Source: Sequoia sempervirens (lineage: Eukaryota > Streptophyta > Pinopsida > Cupressales > Cupressaceae). Taken from it: DNA of 64,000 bases. A program made the translations under genes and the position numbers. The notes below the pieces were generated by a model. It saw nothing but the letters and a program-made list of their open reading frames with translations, had not been told where the DNA came from and did not search any database. This document shows positions 46,162 to 58,905 of the stretch, in pieces. The DNA is taken from the NCBI GenBank assembly GCA_007258455.2, contig VDFB02000003.1, positions 45,821,889-45,885,888 of the forward strand, in the 5' to 3' direction. Position 1 is the stretch's first letter, and every line of letters starts with the position of its first letter.

Positions 46162-47832
46162 ATGGATGATTTTAACATTGATGATATCATCAATCCACCA
46201 CCTCGGCCATAGCCACATCCACCTCCCCCTCCCCCTCCACCTAATATGCCACATCCAACACCTATCACATCTGACAAGGTTCGCTTGCAAGCATGTATAA
46301 ATGATCAAGTTGCATCCTTACAAAATCAAATCAATGCTATGCAAAGTCAAGCATTGATTCCACCACATGTGAGATGTTTTGCATCTACGATGCAAAACGT
46401 TGTTGATGCCATCATGATGATCGATTCTGATCTTGATAGGCATCGACGAGAGAGAGAACAAATGAGACAATTTTATTCTGGTGGTCTCTCTTACAAACAA
46501 ATATTAGACCTTAAAATAATGAAAGCCCATCTAGCCCCCTACTTTCTTGACCTCGTTACTCGACAACCCATTCCACCCAACAAATCTAGAATATCCATGA
46601 GGTGGTGCATACATCCACAGATGAGTGCACATTTTTGGGATCGATGGTATATGGTTTTTGATAGTCCCCCACATGCTAATTGGGAGTGCTCATTGTATTT
46701 TTTGAGAAAACTGTATGTAGAGTTTGTTTTGGGGAAAAAGCCCAATTATTTTGATTTTAGATCATTTTAGGGTGTTGGTGGCGGCATGCCACAACAGAGG
46801 TTAGGGGAAAGGGTTGATCCCCAATGCCTCGTGCATGTGCAACCCCTTGTTGTTGCTCCTGGTCCTCCCATTCCTACAAATGTACATCATCGAGCTCTGG
46901 TCTCAACATTAGGTTCCCTTAGTACACTCGCAAGAGACCTTGATCAACATGCTTCTGTGATAGTGGGTGGGGAGCATAGAGACGATGATGATGGAGGATT
47001 TTTTTATGGAGTTGGTCTGAGTACCGCTCTAGGAGTGTCGAGGCCCGTCCCCCATACATGTACTAGTTGTCATCAAGTATGCTATGGACTTGATCAGGCC
47101 ACACCTAGTTTAGGTGGATGGGGAGATTCTGGTGATTCATCTAGTTGCATTAGCTCATTTGTAGAGTTTCTTATAGCAGACCATCACCCTGAGGACACTG
47201 CAACACACGTATAAATATGCATCTATGTACGTTCATTTTATAAGAATTTTGATGGATGTATATATCAAAGAAAAGTTTGCAATACATTTTAACAATCAAA
47301 TTGTCTGGTGTACAGATGACACTAACGATGGGGCAATCATTTGTTCCACGAGTACATACATCGACACCGGTCGTACTCAGCAACCCTTATGGGGTATTTT
47401 GATTTTAGTTTTTAAAATTATATATGAAATCATAAATTTAACTTGAGTTTTAAATTTATAATTGAATCACATATATGTTTGAAATATTTATGTTGGTTTA
47501 GGCGAGTCAATCGACATCCACATTGATTCCTCCTGAGGGATTTTAAACCACTCCTCCACTATCGGGCGTCATAGATCAGGGGTAGGTACATTCATATTGT
47601 AAATTTGTTTAAAGTTTACATTAGTATAGTTACAATTTTATGAATTTTGAATTCACTAGATATATGAAATCCATGCATGTATACTTGTAAATATTTAAGC
47701 GTTAAATGTCTAGGTTGATACCACAATGAGAATGGGCATCGGGAAAACATTTGATGTTGCAGCTACTCATGAGGCTACTAATCTCCAAGTTGTTTACAAA
47801 ACTTTCTACACAAAATGTGAAAACTTGAATAT

Positions 47833-47867
<35 letters not shown>

Positions 47868-48518
47868 CCTAATTCAATTGTACATGCTTTAATTTTGATC
47901 TTGTAGGACTTTGTTAGTGCAACTTTCAACCCTGACCTAGACATAGTTACACCACCAAGAGGACATGTAGAGCAGGCTCCAGATCAAATGGTAATTTAAA
48001 TTTTTTATTATATTTAAAGTCAATTATAAATTACATATTTTGAATATAACTTAAATTTTAAATTTTAAATTGAATATATACATAATATGAGATTTGTTGC
48101 ATATTCTTTTTCTTTTATAGCATGAGACACATCTTGTAGTTGAGCATGTACAGCTAGGTCCTAGAGAAGAGCTTGGTGCACAACCTCAGAATATGGTATA
48201 ATTAAAATATGATAAATTATAAATTAAATTGAATTAAAAACTAATAATTGTAGAGTTGTACATCTAATTTCAAATTTCTTTGTCTTGTTTATGTAGATTG
48301 ATTTAGAGAATTTAGAGGTTGCTTCAGGTGCACCAGAGCATCCAGATGCAAATATGATGGTAATTTAATTTTATGATGGATTATAAATTAAATTGTCATT
48401 AAATCATTTTTCATTGTCTTACATTTGATTTCATCTTTCTCTTGTACAGAGTGTTTCAGGTCATCCACATAGTCTGCATGGTGTGAAGAGGTCTCTTGAT
48501 TATAGAGACAATACATGA
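46162..48518 (+). pseudogene. Eight-exon plus-strand gene of the 22-kb transposon, unknown function
   Basis: Exons by eye: 46162-47208, 47316-47393, 47502-47581 (degenerate), 47714-47791, 47907-47990, 48121-48195, 48297-48359 and 48450-48518. Seven of the eight are whole numbers of codons, so all join in phase 0 with GT...AG introns, giving about 520 residues. The N-terminus is proline-rich, then a helical region (residues ~35-100), then an aromatic block with FWDRWYMVF and NWECSLYFLRKLY, and a hydrophilic tail with Asp/Gly runs. Exon 1 has two in-frame TAGs (46207 and 46768) and exon 3 has a TAA, so the copy is probably inactive. I do not recognise the family; by position it may be an accessory transposition protein. 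Confidence 0.6.
47829..47865. repeat. (AT)n microsatellite in an intron
   Basis: A run of ATATAT inside the intron between the exons at 47714-47791 and 47907-47990. Confidence 0.9.
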
Positions 48519-49076
48519 CCTAGAAACATGTGATTTTATGTGTTATATTTGTTTATTTCATGGACTATATTTCTTGTTTCTCATGTACTTTGTTGGACGT
48601 TATATTTCATGGCTCAAGTACTTAGTTGTACTTTAGTTCATGGGTTGTACTTTGGACTTTATTTCACGCGCTTAATATATTGGTTTCATGCACTTAATAT
48701 GTTACATAAATTATGGACTTTATTATTGTTTGAAATTTTAATTTACACGTGTACATTTATGCATTTTATGTTCATAGTCAAGACATTAATGTGAAACTTA
48801 GTGATCTCATACATGATATTAATATAGGACATTTTAATATTTATACTTTACAAATTTAGTGATCGCATACATGATATACATGATATGTACATTCAATAAT
48901 TAGCGATAATTACTCGATGAACTTATTCAATTCACGTCAATCAATAATTAGTCAATAAGTCATAATTTACAAACAAAAGCAATTTGTTTATATACCAGAA
49001 AGGATAAAATTTTAAGAAATAAACAATACCATAGAAGACTAGAGAATAAAAGCATTAATAAATTCTATAAATAATA

Positions 49077-49297
49077 ACATCTAACACTAATTTATAAGCT
49101 ATCAAAACAAATAATGACATCCCATCCTAATTTATACGCTATCAAAACAAATAATGGCATCCAATACAAATTTATAAGTTGTCAAAACACATAATGGCAT
49201 CAAATACTAATCTATAAGTTGTCAAAACAAATAATGGCATAGAATAGTAATCTATAAGCTATCAGAACAAATAATAGCATCCAACACTAATTATAGG
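49077..49297. repeat. 40-bp tandem repeat, about five copies
   Basis: TTTATAAGCT/TCTATAAGTT recurs at 49091, 49131, 49171, 49211 and 49251, exactly 40 bp apart, with 'caaaacaaataatggcat' in each unit. Confidence 0.9.
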
Positions 49298-49509
49298 TTG
49301 TCTTAAGGAGTCGTAATACGATGTCTTAAGGGGATCAAAGAAGAGTATAATTGAGTATAAATATTAAGTGATATTAACAAGTATTATAAGTTTTAGGGTG
49401 AGTCATCATAACACAGCGTCTTAAGGGGATGTCTGAAAGGGTCATAACACATCTTAAGGGGATGTCTTAAGGGGTCTTAAGGGGATGTCTAAAGGGGTCA
49501 TAATAGAAT
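49298..49509. repeat. CTTAAGGGG satellite, left part
   Basis: Repeats of 'cttaaggggatgtcttaaggggtcataata'. It continues at 52673-53135 beyond the solo LTR. Confidence 0.85.
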
Positions 49510-52500
49510 TGTTACCCGATTTTCACCTGCGGGCTCAATCAAGCAGGGCAATCTATGTGTTCAAGTGTTCATGAAGGCCAAATGGAGGAACATTTGCATC
49601 GAGGTTACATATTTTCTAACTTATTTGCTTCTTGTGCAGCTAGGGGAAAATTATGTTTTAAATTCAACACATGGATTAAATGTGGCTCCCATAAGGGTTG
49701 AGCACAGCGTGCAGGTGTTCGGTTTTTATTGGGAAGGTCTTCATCTTATGTTTTTGCCTTGTTTTCCCCCTTTCTATTTTGTTCTGTCAGAGGTGGAGTC
49801 GAAACCGAAACTGAACATTGGAACTTTTCCAAAGTTCCAGTTTCCGTTTTTGTTTCGGTTTTGGTTCTGGTTTCGCACTTTTGTGCGTTTGTTTTCTTTT
49901 GACCTTTCGTTTGACCGTGGGGCGGTTTTTTCCCTTTGTTTCTTTTTCTTTCCTTTTTCTCATTTTTGCTTTGTGTGTTGTCGGAGGTGGATCCAGAACT
50001 GTAACCAAACCTGAACTTGGAAAAATTTCAGGGTCTCGTTTCTACTCCGCTTCCGCCCTCGCTAGTTTCGTCCGAGATCGGTTTTCGTTCTGATCTCGTT
50101 TGTGTTTTGTTGTCTTTTGGTCTTTTTTTTTGTGTGTGCCTTGGGTTTTCTTTTCCTTCCTTTGGCGCTTTCTTTGTTTTGGCAGATGAGGGATGCAGAC
50201 GAAACTGAACATCGAAACTTTTCCAAAGTTCTAGTTCCTATTTCTGTCGTGGTTCCGGTCCTGATTCTGCCCGTTCTTCTTTTCTTTTCTTTTTTCGTTG
50301 CTGGTGATCGAGGGATGTTTCTTTCTCTTTGATCTTCTTTGTGTTTTTCTTTCTTCCCTTATGCTTTGTGTGTTTTCGGAGGCGGATCCAGAACTATAAC
50401 CGAACTTGAACTTGGAAAAGTTTCATGGTCTCGTTTCTGTTCCGCTTCCGCCCCCGTTGTGTTTCACCCAAGATCGGTTTTGGTTTCAATCCCGCTTTGC
50501 TTTCTTTTGTTTGGGGGTTCTTTACTTTGGCGAAGGCAGAATCAGAGTGTGGGATGGACTTGGAAAGGTTGGTTAGTTTCAGTTTCAGTTTCCATCCCGA
50601 CTCTGACTCTTCCTTTTCTTTTTGAAATGCTCGGGTCGCCAAGACATTTCGGTCGCTGTGAGTTTTTTATTTCTCTCCACTCAGGGAGAACTCTCGCCGA
50701 TAGTTGTTCACAAGGGTGTCATCGCCGAGACTCTTTCCGATGATCTTGTCGAAGTGATATCTACTGTCAGGTGCTTTCATTGTGAACTCTTGTCGATGAC
50801 TGTTGGTCTCGTCGACAGGTGTTTTGACATCGGTAAGACTTAAGGGCTCTATATGACTCATGCCGATGAGTGATTGTCTTGCCGATGGGTTTGTCGTGGA
50901 CTTCGGTGAAAGGTCTCGCCGATCTTGTCGATGAGCGATTGTCTTGCCGATGGGTATGTATGTCTTAGGTGGAACTCCTGGCGACAGGTAGCTTCGGGGA
51001 AAGGTGTTACCCTCGGTATGATGTCTTGCCGACTGAGGAAGTCTTGTCGACGGAAGGACTCTTCTGTGTGATGTCTTGTCGATGACTGTTGGTCTTGCTG
51101 ATGGATGTGTTCATGCTGAGCATTGTTGAGGATCTTGGCCGAAATATGTTACCCTCGGTATGATGTCGTGTCGATGACTGTTGGTCTCGCCAACGGAAGG
51201 ATGCTTCGGTGTGACATGGGGGATCGCTATGTTGTCTTGCCGATAGCGATGGTCTGGGCGATAGTGTTGGATATTGGTATGACTCTTATAGCTCATTGTA
51301 AACTCTTGCCGACAGTGGTAAGTTATGTTGATAGCTGTTGTGGAGCATTGTAGCATCGAGGAGACATGGCTAGTGTCTCACCGACATGCGTTTCTACAGG
51401 AATAACTTTTGACCATTTGAGGATTCCACGTGGTATCTATTCAACCAATCGGAGGAAGCTGAAGGAAAACCATGGCAGTTTGACCGGTGAGAAGAAGATC
51501 AATAGACTATGTGCGATATGGATCTACTCTGTGATCGAGGATGATGATCAGATTGGTGAACAATGGTGTTTGTCTGTAAAGATCTAGACGGGAAAGTCAG
51601 ACGTTGCTTCTCAAGGGGGTCAACTTGCGGAAAGATCTATAACAAGAGGGAAGCAGAAAGGAAGAAGCCGCGAGTCTTAATGACAGCTGGGATGTCTACT
51701 GGCAAAGGTAGATCGACATTAATGACCATACTTCAGAACATTCAAAGCAGCTCTGCAAAGAAGTCTCGAGGGTGGACACGAGGGTTGCGAGTTAATGCGA
51801 TGGTTGCAAAAGATCTGAAGGCCACGCCTGGGAGCAAGCTTTCACCGACATGAACAAGGTACACACATTTAATGCCTCATTGACTTTATTTCCAAAACTC
51901 TTCGAGGGCAGACGTGTTCAGGAACTGACTCATTTTTTGTAAACCCTAGGGTGGGGGCCGACACTTTTTTGTTTTTTTTGTTGTATATATGACATTTTTG
52001 CCTCTTTGTAAAGCGGAGTTCTTGGTTAAGAGATTAATGAAAAGAGCATCATTTAGACTTTGTAACTCATTTTTATGAATACTATAGATTTCCAATACAG
52101 AGACTCCTTATTTTTCTCAATAGAAAGTCATTTCCTTCACCTATTTCCTTTGTTGTTTAGTATTGGTTTTGAATTGCATGATAAAATTCTGTGCAATATT
52201 TTATTTTATCAAATTCCTTCAGTACTGGATGCAAAGAATATTATGTCATAGTGCAGGTTTATGTTAGTGATCTCTTTCTATTGCATTTATATTTATGAAA
52301 ACATCATTGTTTTCCTTGTGTTAAGCATTAGAACAGTCAGAACCTTACATAGAATCACTTTTGCAGACATAAATCTTTGTGTTGTGAGATTGTTTAGCTT
52401 TATTGAGATTTATGTGAGTTTCAACAGTCTTGTCAAATTTTATCTTTGGTGTACCACCTATTAGTGATAGGTTTTAAATTTCAAGCATATCCTTCTTACT

Positions 52501-52668
52501 CTTTTCCTTGTTAGTTTTTAGTATTTTCAAGTTATCTTAAGGGGAACCAACCCATAATTTGGAGGTCCACTTCATTCCTAGGTCACCCACAACCTCGAAG
52601 TGTTCCCATGTGTCAATAGGTTGCTACAGTTCATAGCTTAGCAAGGGTAAAAACCTTATTTTACAACA
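49510..52668 (+). mobile_element. Solo LTR (3159 bp) of the 15-27 kb Ty3/gypsy family, inside the satellite
   Basis: It starts TGTTACCCGATTTTCACC and ends TTTTACAACA. It is collinear with the reverse complement of 15277-17846 in the CGGGCTCAA start, the GTGGCTCCCATAAGGG segment, the CpG-rich repeats, the TATATAT region (about 51984) and the 3' end with AGGTCACCCACA. AGAAT precedes it and AGAAC follows, a probable duplication with one change. The frames at 49565-50860 and 51111-51853 are inside this LTR and are not genes. Confidence 0.8.
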
Positions 52669-52672
52669 AGAA

Positions 52673-53135
52673 CGTCTTAGGGGGATGTCTTAAGGGGTCA
52701 TAATACAACGTCTAAAGGGGATGTCTTAAGGGGTCTTAAGGGAATGTCTTAAGGGGTCATAATAGAATGTTTTAAGGGGATGTCTTAAGGGGTCATAATA
52801 CAATGTCTAAAGGGGATGTCTTAAGGGGTCTTAAGGGGATGTCTTAAGGGGTCATAATAGAATTTCTTAAGGGGATGTCTTAAGGGGTCATAATACAACG
52901 TCTAAAGGGAATGTCTTAAGGGGTCTTAAGGGGATGTCTTAAGGGGTAATAATAGAATTTCTTAAGGGGATGTATTAAGGGGTCATAATACGTTTTAAGG
53001 GGATGTCTAAAGGGGTCATAATACAATGTCTAAAGGGATGTCTTAAGGGGTCTTAAGGGGATGTCTTAAGGGGTCATAATAGAATTTCTTAAGGGGATGT
53101 ATTAAAGGGTCATAATACAACGTCTTAAGGATATA
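52673..53135. repeat. CTTAAGGGG satellite, right part, with a 95-bp higher-order unit
   Basis: GTCTAAAGG recurs at 52710, 52805 and 52900, exactly 95 bp apart, then at 53005 and 53028. Each unit holds several 'cttaaggggatgtcttaagggg' monomers ending in 'tcataatacaa' or 'tcataatagaa'. Confidence 0.85.
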
Positions 53136-53580
53136 ATTGATTTAACAATAATGTATGCATGATATTTAGTGATTATACAATTAGACATAAAGTTTCAAAG
53201 TAGGAAAACGTGCACATTTAACAAACAAAATATATAGAATATTGATTTGATACATAGAAGTACATAGAGTATGTTTAATTCTTTAAGTATGTATGTACAT
53301 ATATGTCATCTCAAAATAATGTTTACAAAATTTGGATATGCCATCTCAAGAACATCTCAAACTCGTGCCTAGAATGTAGTAGGTCTTCACACCACCTGAT
53401 ATCAAAAAGGTACAAGCAATATCAATGAAATCATCAAAACATACATATTTTAATTTATATAAAACTATCTATATGTACACAACTCAAGTACCTGCATTTA
53501 AAAGTATTCCACACATGTTTGTAGGTTGAATCTAGGAATCCTCTCCTTTTTGTTTCAAAGTATGAGATCAATGCAATGAT
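53136..53580. other. Interval between satellite and second solo LTR
   Basis: On the minus strand a few exon-like stretches occur (around 53345-53410 and 53490-53565, the latter similar to 58320-58380). They might be 3' exons of the transposase gene, but no continuous frame can be shown. Confidence 0.3.
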
Positions 53581-53585
53581 GGCTT

Positions 53586-56500
53586 TGTTACCTATTTTTC
53601 ACTACGAGCTCAAACAGGTAGAGCTGAATCAAATTCATCATTGATAGGTACAGAAATTTTCATGTTTTCCTGATTAAAGTATTCATTGATCATCATAGAG
53701 ATCAATTTACATATGAATTGCAATTTTATTGTGCAAGGATTTGAAACAAAAGATTTAAAATTTTCATAGTAATGCCTTTTATTCATTTTGTATAAACCAG
53801 AATCCCACACAAGCCGTGGGAGTAACTTAATTTGATTTTTACAATCAAATAAAGGGTGCATGAGCAAAAGAAAATATACAACTGAAAATAGAGAAAGGAT
53901 AGGGTAGAAAGTGATTCGTCATTACCTGGAATGATGAATCATGGACAAGTTGAGGAATGTTGTGACGCCAGTTCCAGCTCCAGCTCCATTTCCAATTTCA
54001 GCTCCAGTTCCAGCTCCAGTGTACCTGCAAGTTGAGGGAAATGTTGTTAGAGCAATGCGAATCAAATCATATCATATACCTACGCTACCAATAGAAATAT
54101 ACAATACAATCGACCAGGCATCCATCAGATGATTACAAAAGTTCAAAGGAATAAAACATAGTTCAATGGAAGCTTTCAACTTCTTTTATTTTGCTAACAT
54201 GTTTGTTTCAATGTGCAGGAACAGGTTCATCATTTTCATGATCATCTTATAAGATATGTGGAGCAAAACAGGCTCCCACAAGGGTTGAGCTTGGCATATC
54301 ATAAGATTATAAAGTAGATACATAGTTCATCCAAAGATTCAAGAGGGCAGTCAACATGATAATAAGACAACATTATTACATCTTAAGGTCATGTGCCATC
54401 ATTGACACTTCAATCTTGTGTTATCATTATTCTTGATTGCCTGCAGAAGGACTAGCATAGTAATCTATATTATCATCATAAGAAACAGTCACATTTGTAT
54501 TGGAAGACATTTACAGTTGTGCGGTCACAGTCACATTGACATCCATTATAATGTCCATAACAACAACATCAACATAGTTGCAATCTTATGATAAATCAGG
54601 TCAGAACTTATTCAATTTAGGACTGAACTTGAGAAGTCTTACTCCAGCAAAATCATCATTTACCATTCAAGTCTTAAGGAATAATGTTGTATTATGACGT
54701 TATATATATGACATAACTGTGTCAATGATGCATCATAAAGGGATATGGCTGTCATTACTGTGTGCCATTCCCAATTGCTTTTGCTGGAAAAATTAAAAGA
54801 ACAAAAAAAAACCATACTTTATGCCCGTCAAAGAAAGCATCAGACATCAAGTAGCTATAGGAAGCTTATGCCCACGAACAGAGATGACAGTCCAATAGTA
54901 TCAGGGACAACATATAAAGTCACAAAATGAAAAAAGGGGTATTAGCATAATCAACTATCAAACATTTACTACAGTTGAATGTAAGAGCAAGACATAAGAC
55001 AACTATTATGTTTTGATACAATGCATTGCTTTAGCTAAAACAAACGCAAAAGTTTCAGGATGTCATGATCAAAAGAATGTGAACAACATCACAATGGCAT
55101 CAAAGTAACTTACAGGAAACCGCTGGAAACAATGTGATTGAAAGAAGAACGGTGATGACAAATTCCTTCATGCACAACAGTATTAAGGACAACACTTTCA
55201 ACCATTTTCAAGGATTCTTATTGTCAAAAATAATAAAGGCTATGAAGATCACAAAAAGATATAAAATATTTTTAATCAAGTGTTTTAAATGATATCAATG
55301 GACAACTATGAGATTAATTAAGATGCAGTCCAAGCAATTCATGAGCATGGAAAATATTTGAGGGAAAGGAATTTTGGTCATAAGCTCATTGCTTTAATAA
55401 TTGCTTCCCACATAAGTCAAACGCAAGGAGTGATAGACAGTAAATGATGTATTTTCCTGGAGTAAGTCATCATTTTTATTACATACTGTGCAAGAATGAA
55501 TAACCATAGTCAATAGTCAAAAGGAGAATATAAACATAGGACAGTGAGGTGTTGTCAAGATACAAATTTATCTCAGCCAGAATGATTTTGAAGAGGATAG
55601 AATTTAGGAGGAGCAGGTGAATATTTGACAGGAAAGAGCATTAAGCTGCCTGTGGAGTCAAAGATTATGTTAAATCTTTTGAAATCAGAAACAAAGGTAG
55701 TCATGGAGGTAATACATAACTGAGTTTTCATAAAAGGTCAATGATACCCAAAGTTACATGGACTCCAAGCACCCAGATCAAACTTCCATTCGTGGCCAGT
55801 TTACACAGGAATATGGAGCAAAATGAAAATAAAATCAAAAGGCTATATGCTAAGCTCGCGGCCTCAAGGCCAAAAGATTGTTTCAGAATACAAAAAGCAT
55901 AGAAAGACAGGCGTGGCGATAGGTGACAGACATGAGCCTTTTCAAATAGTCGTGAAGAAGAAATACCCAGAATGAGCTCAAGATACGTAAATTTTTTCTT
56001 TCCTTTTTTGCATTGAAAGGAAACTTGAGAAAGGAAAAAATAATACATACCAAATTTTCGGCCTGCAAAATATATACATCAACAGGAAATGAAGCCAAGC
56101 ATATATGGAGATTTGGATTTTTGAAACCTTTGTTTTTTAATTTCTGTTTAAGGTCAAGGTTTTTAATGTTGGCCATAGAAATGACATAGGTCGAACTCTT
56201 CTTTTTCATAAAAGAAATCATAGAAGAAAGGAGAGCTTACATGGAAGACAAAACCAGATTCAGTTTGCAAATATCTAGAAGAAAAACCATTATGGCGGCC
56301 TGAAAGAGGCTGAAAAGATTCATAAGGAGGAAAAAATAGACTTACCAAAGCCACCATGAGCAATGTTTTCCAGAAAAATATTTTCGTAGCATCTATTTAC
56401 CAGTGCAAGTCATGCTTTCAAGAGTTCTCCATGGCGGCCAGAGTCACACATAGTGCCAAGAAGACACAAAGAACAAAGAAATGATAAAGTATATATCAGA

Positions 56501-58200
56501 TAGTGAACTCAGCCATAACTTTAAAGCCTCATAAAATGTTGTATAATGGAGTCAAACTGGTAAAGAACGAACTTACCATGTGAAAATCACGAGTTTTAGC
56601 TCAGAAAACGTCCAAAAGGTGCAGTCTCAACCCAGTTCATGGGGAATTTCAAGTTCAAACCCTACTCAGCAGTGGCGGTCGGCTTCTTCAGGAAGTTTCA
56701 TCAAAGTCAAAAAGTGATAATGATTTAGGGTTCACTGTTTGCTTTTGTTCATTCGCCCTAATTCATTTTTGATATTTTTGTTAATGATTTTTAATAATCA
56801 CTATGTTCTTTATTGTCCCTATGGCCATGACTTTTAAGTAAATGAGCCTAGCAAAGTGGTCGGCCTTATCAATAATGAAGCTTTGTGCTAAAATATTATG
56901 GCAGTTTATTAAGTTATTGACAAATATATGCCAAGTGTGGTCAGCTTTAGGAACTAAGCATGGTGGTCATCAATGATTGTTAATGAACAGTGCATATTTT
57001 CAAATATATGCTAAGTATGAGTTTAGCTTTATCTTTCATATTTATTTGCATAATTCAATGTAAATGGATTAATTAAATGATGTGTTATAAATCATTTAAT
57101 TAATTCATCTTTTTCAAATGCAAGTGGAGAAGATATTATGTAAAGCTGAATCATAATTTTACTTTAGTTACACATCATACTCAACTAAAGAGTTTCACAT
57201 GAAGATGGAGTTCCAATGTGCATGGGCAAATTGACAAGAACGAGACAGTTTTGCATGCTTTAGCCCACCTTTTTAGGAATTTCCAGTTCAGTTTGAGTTT
57301 TAAATCAGTTGCATGCTTTATGACTGTGAGTTCGAGACTGAGTTCACTCATTTTTGCATGAGTTTGAACCTTATTTTTAGGAATTTTTGCTTCTGCTCGG
57401 ATTTCACTTTGGAGTTGTCACTTTCTCACTGAAATTGACTTTTAGTTGCTTGTTCATGCACTTTGAAGTGCATTCTCATTGTATATATTGAAATTTTTTA
57501 TCTTTTTCAATTTGGTTCTTATTTTTCTCCTTTGCACTTTGCAAAAGTGAATTATTTTCTAGCTTATCATTATTTTCAGATTAATACAGTAGTAGGTTTA
57601 CAGGTCAATTATTGTTTTTTTGTAGAAAGACTCCTTTCATTACCATTTTTTTTAGGATTCGCCTTCAAGTTTTCAAGCATCATTGTCATGTAGGATTGAT
57701 CGAAGTGATTATTGTGTTTGCAGTTTATGAAACCTTTAAATATTTATGTCTCCTTAATGAATTTTTGTATGCATCCAAGTTTAAATCCACTGGTTAAACA
57801 TTGTGCTAATCAGTAATCGAACAGTCTAGTTGTGGGAATCATATTTTCCTTCTATGATTGTTTCTTTAAAAGCCTCTGTTTAAAACATTCAAGTGTTTAA
57901 GCTTTTAGATCTAGTTGTGCAAATGAAAATAGTGAGTAATCATTTTGTGAGTTAAGTCTGCATATTGAGTTCTTTGATGCATCACCATAAATAAGTTTCA
58001 TAGTTCAGAATTTAGATTTAGTCTTTCTCCCTTTTCCAGCAAATCACTCAATTATTAACCAGAAAATTAAATAGGAACTATCCTAGAATCTGGAGGTCTA
58101 ATTCCTTATAGGATACCCACAGCCTAGAATTAGTTCCAATGTTTCAACAGATTGCTGAATTTTAATATTCAAGCATTCGGGTGCAATCAATTTGACAACA
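53586..58200 (+). mobile_element. Solo LTR (4615 bp), diverged member of the same Ty3/gypsy family
   Basis: It starts TGTTACCTATTTTTCAC and ends TTTGACAACA, with a perfect GGCTT duplication on both sides (53581-53585 and 58201-58205). The start (then ACGAGCTCAAACAGG) and the end (GGAGGTCTAATTCC, ATACCCACAGCC) align with the solo LTR at 49510-52668. It is 1.5 kb longer than that copy. The frames at 53610-53867, 54745, 55728-56363 and 57463 lie inside it and are not supported as genes. Confidence 0.8.
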
Positions 58201-58799
58201 GGCTTAAGGATACAAAAAATGACAATAAATCAATTTTAACTATTAATGTACAAGCAATATCAATATGTAATCAAAACATGTATTTAAATATAATTTAACT
58301 AATAATTACCTATTTTTACCAAGTATTCCATGTTGTCTAGGTTGAATCTGCATGGACTAGATCCTTTTTCTGATTATGCCTTAAGGATGTATAAAAGGAC
58401 AATTTAAATCAATTTCAACTAATAACACACTTGACCAATATTGAAACATGTATTTAATGTATTTAAAAGGACAAAATAAAAATAAAACTATATTTACCTG
58501 TATTTACGTATTCCATTGTACCATCTGCATCCTCTCTTTTTTGCAATGCATCTATGATTTCCTCATGCTCTTCCATAGAAATTGACCATAACACTTTTTT
58601 TGAAGGTCTTCCACAATACCGCTCTAGTTTTATATTTGTTTCCACCACCAAATTTGAATAATGTATAAACTTTTTATGTGTTTCATAGTCTTCGAATGCA
58701 AGTAGACCATTCTTTCTTCTCAGGTATTTTCATAGCCAAGTTGCAACAACCACCACCAATCCTATTGAAAAACATGAAAATAATCATCAAATAAGTTCT

Positions 58800-58905
58800 C
58801 AAAATTTTCTTAAGGGGATCAAAGACTTGTTCTAAAAAATTGCTTAAGGGGATCGAAAAATTGTTATCAAAATTTGCTTAAGGGGGTGTCTTAAGGGGAT
58901 CACCA
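58800..58905. repeat. CTTAAGGGGATC motif cluster
   Basis: Four copies of CTTAAGGGG lie in an intron of the transposase-like gene. The same 'cttaaggggatcaaaga' phrase occurs at 44016, 44819 and 49325. Confidence 0.8.

Noticed and set aside
49565..51853. Several plus-strand frames of 70-150 codons
   Set aside because: They are Phe/Val/Ser-rich translations of LTR sequence and disagree between LTR copies.
53610..53867. Minus-strand frame as a 3' exon of the transposase gene
   Set aside because: It lies inside the solo LTR 53586-58200, bounded by the GGCTT duplication, and its adjoining exon-like pieces contain stops.
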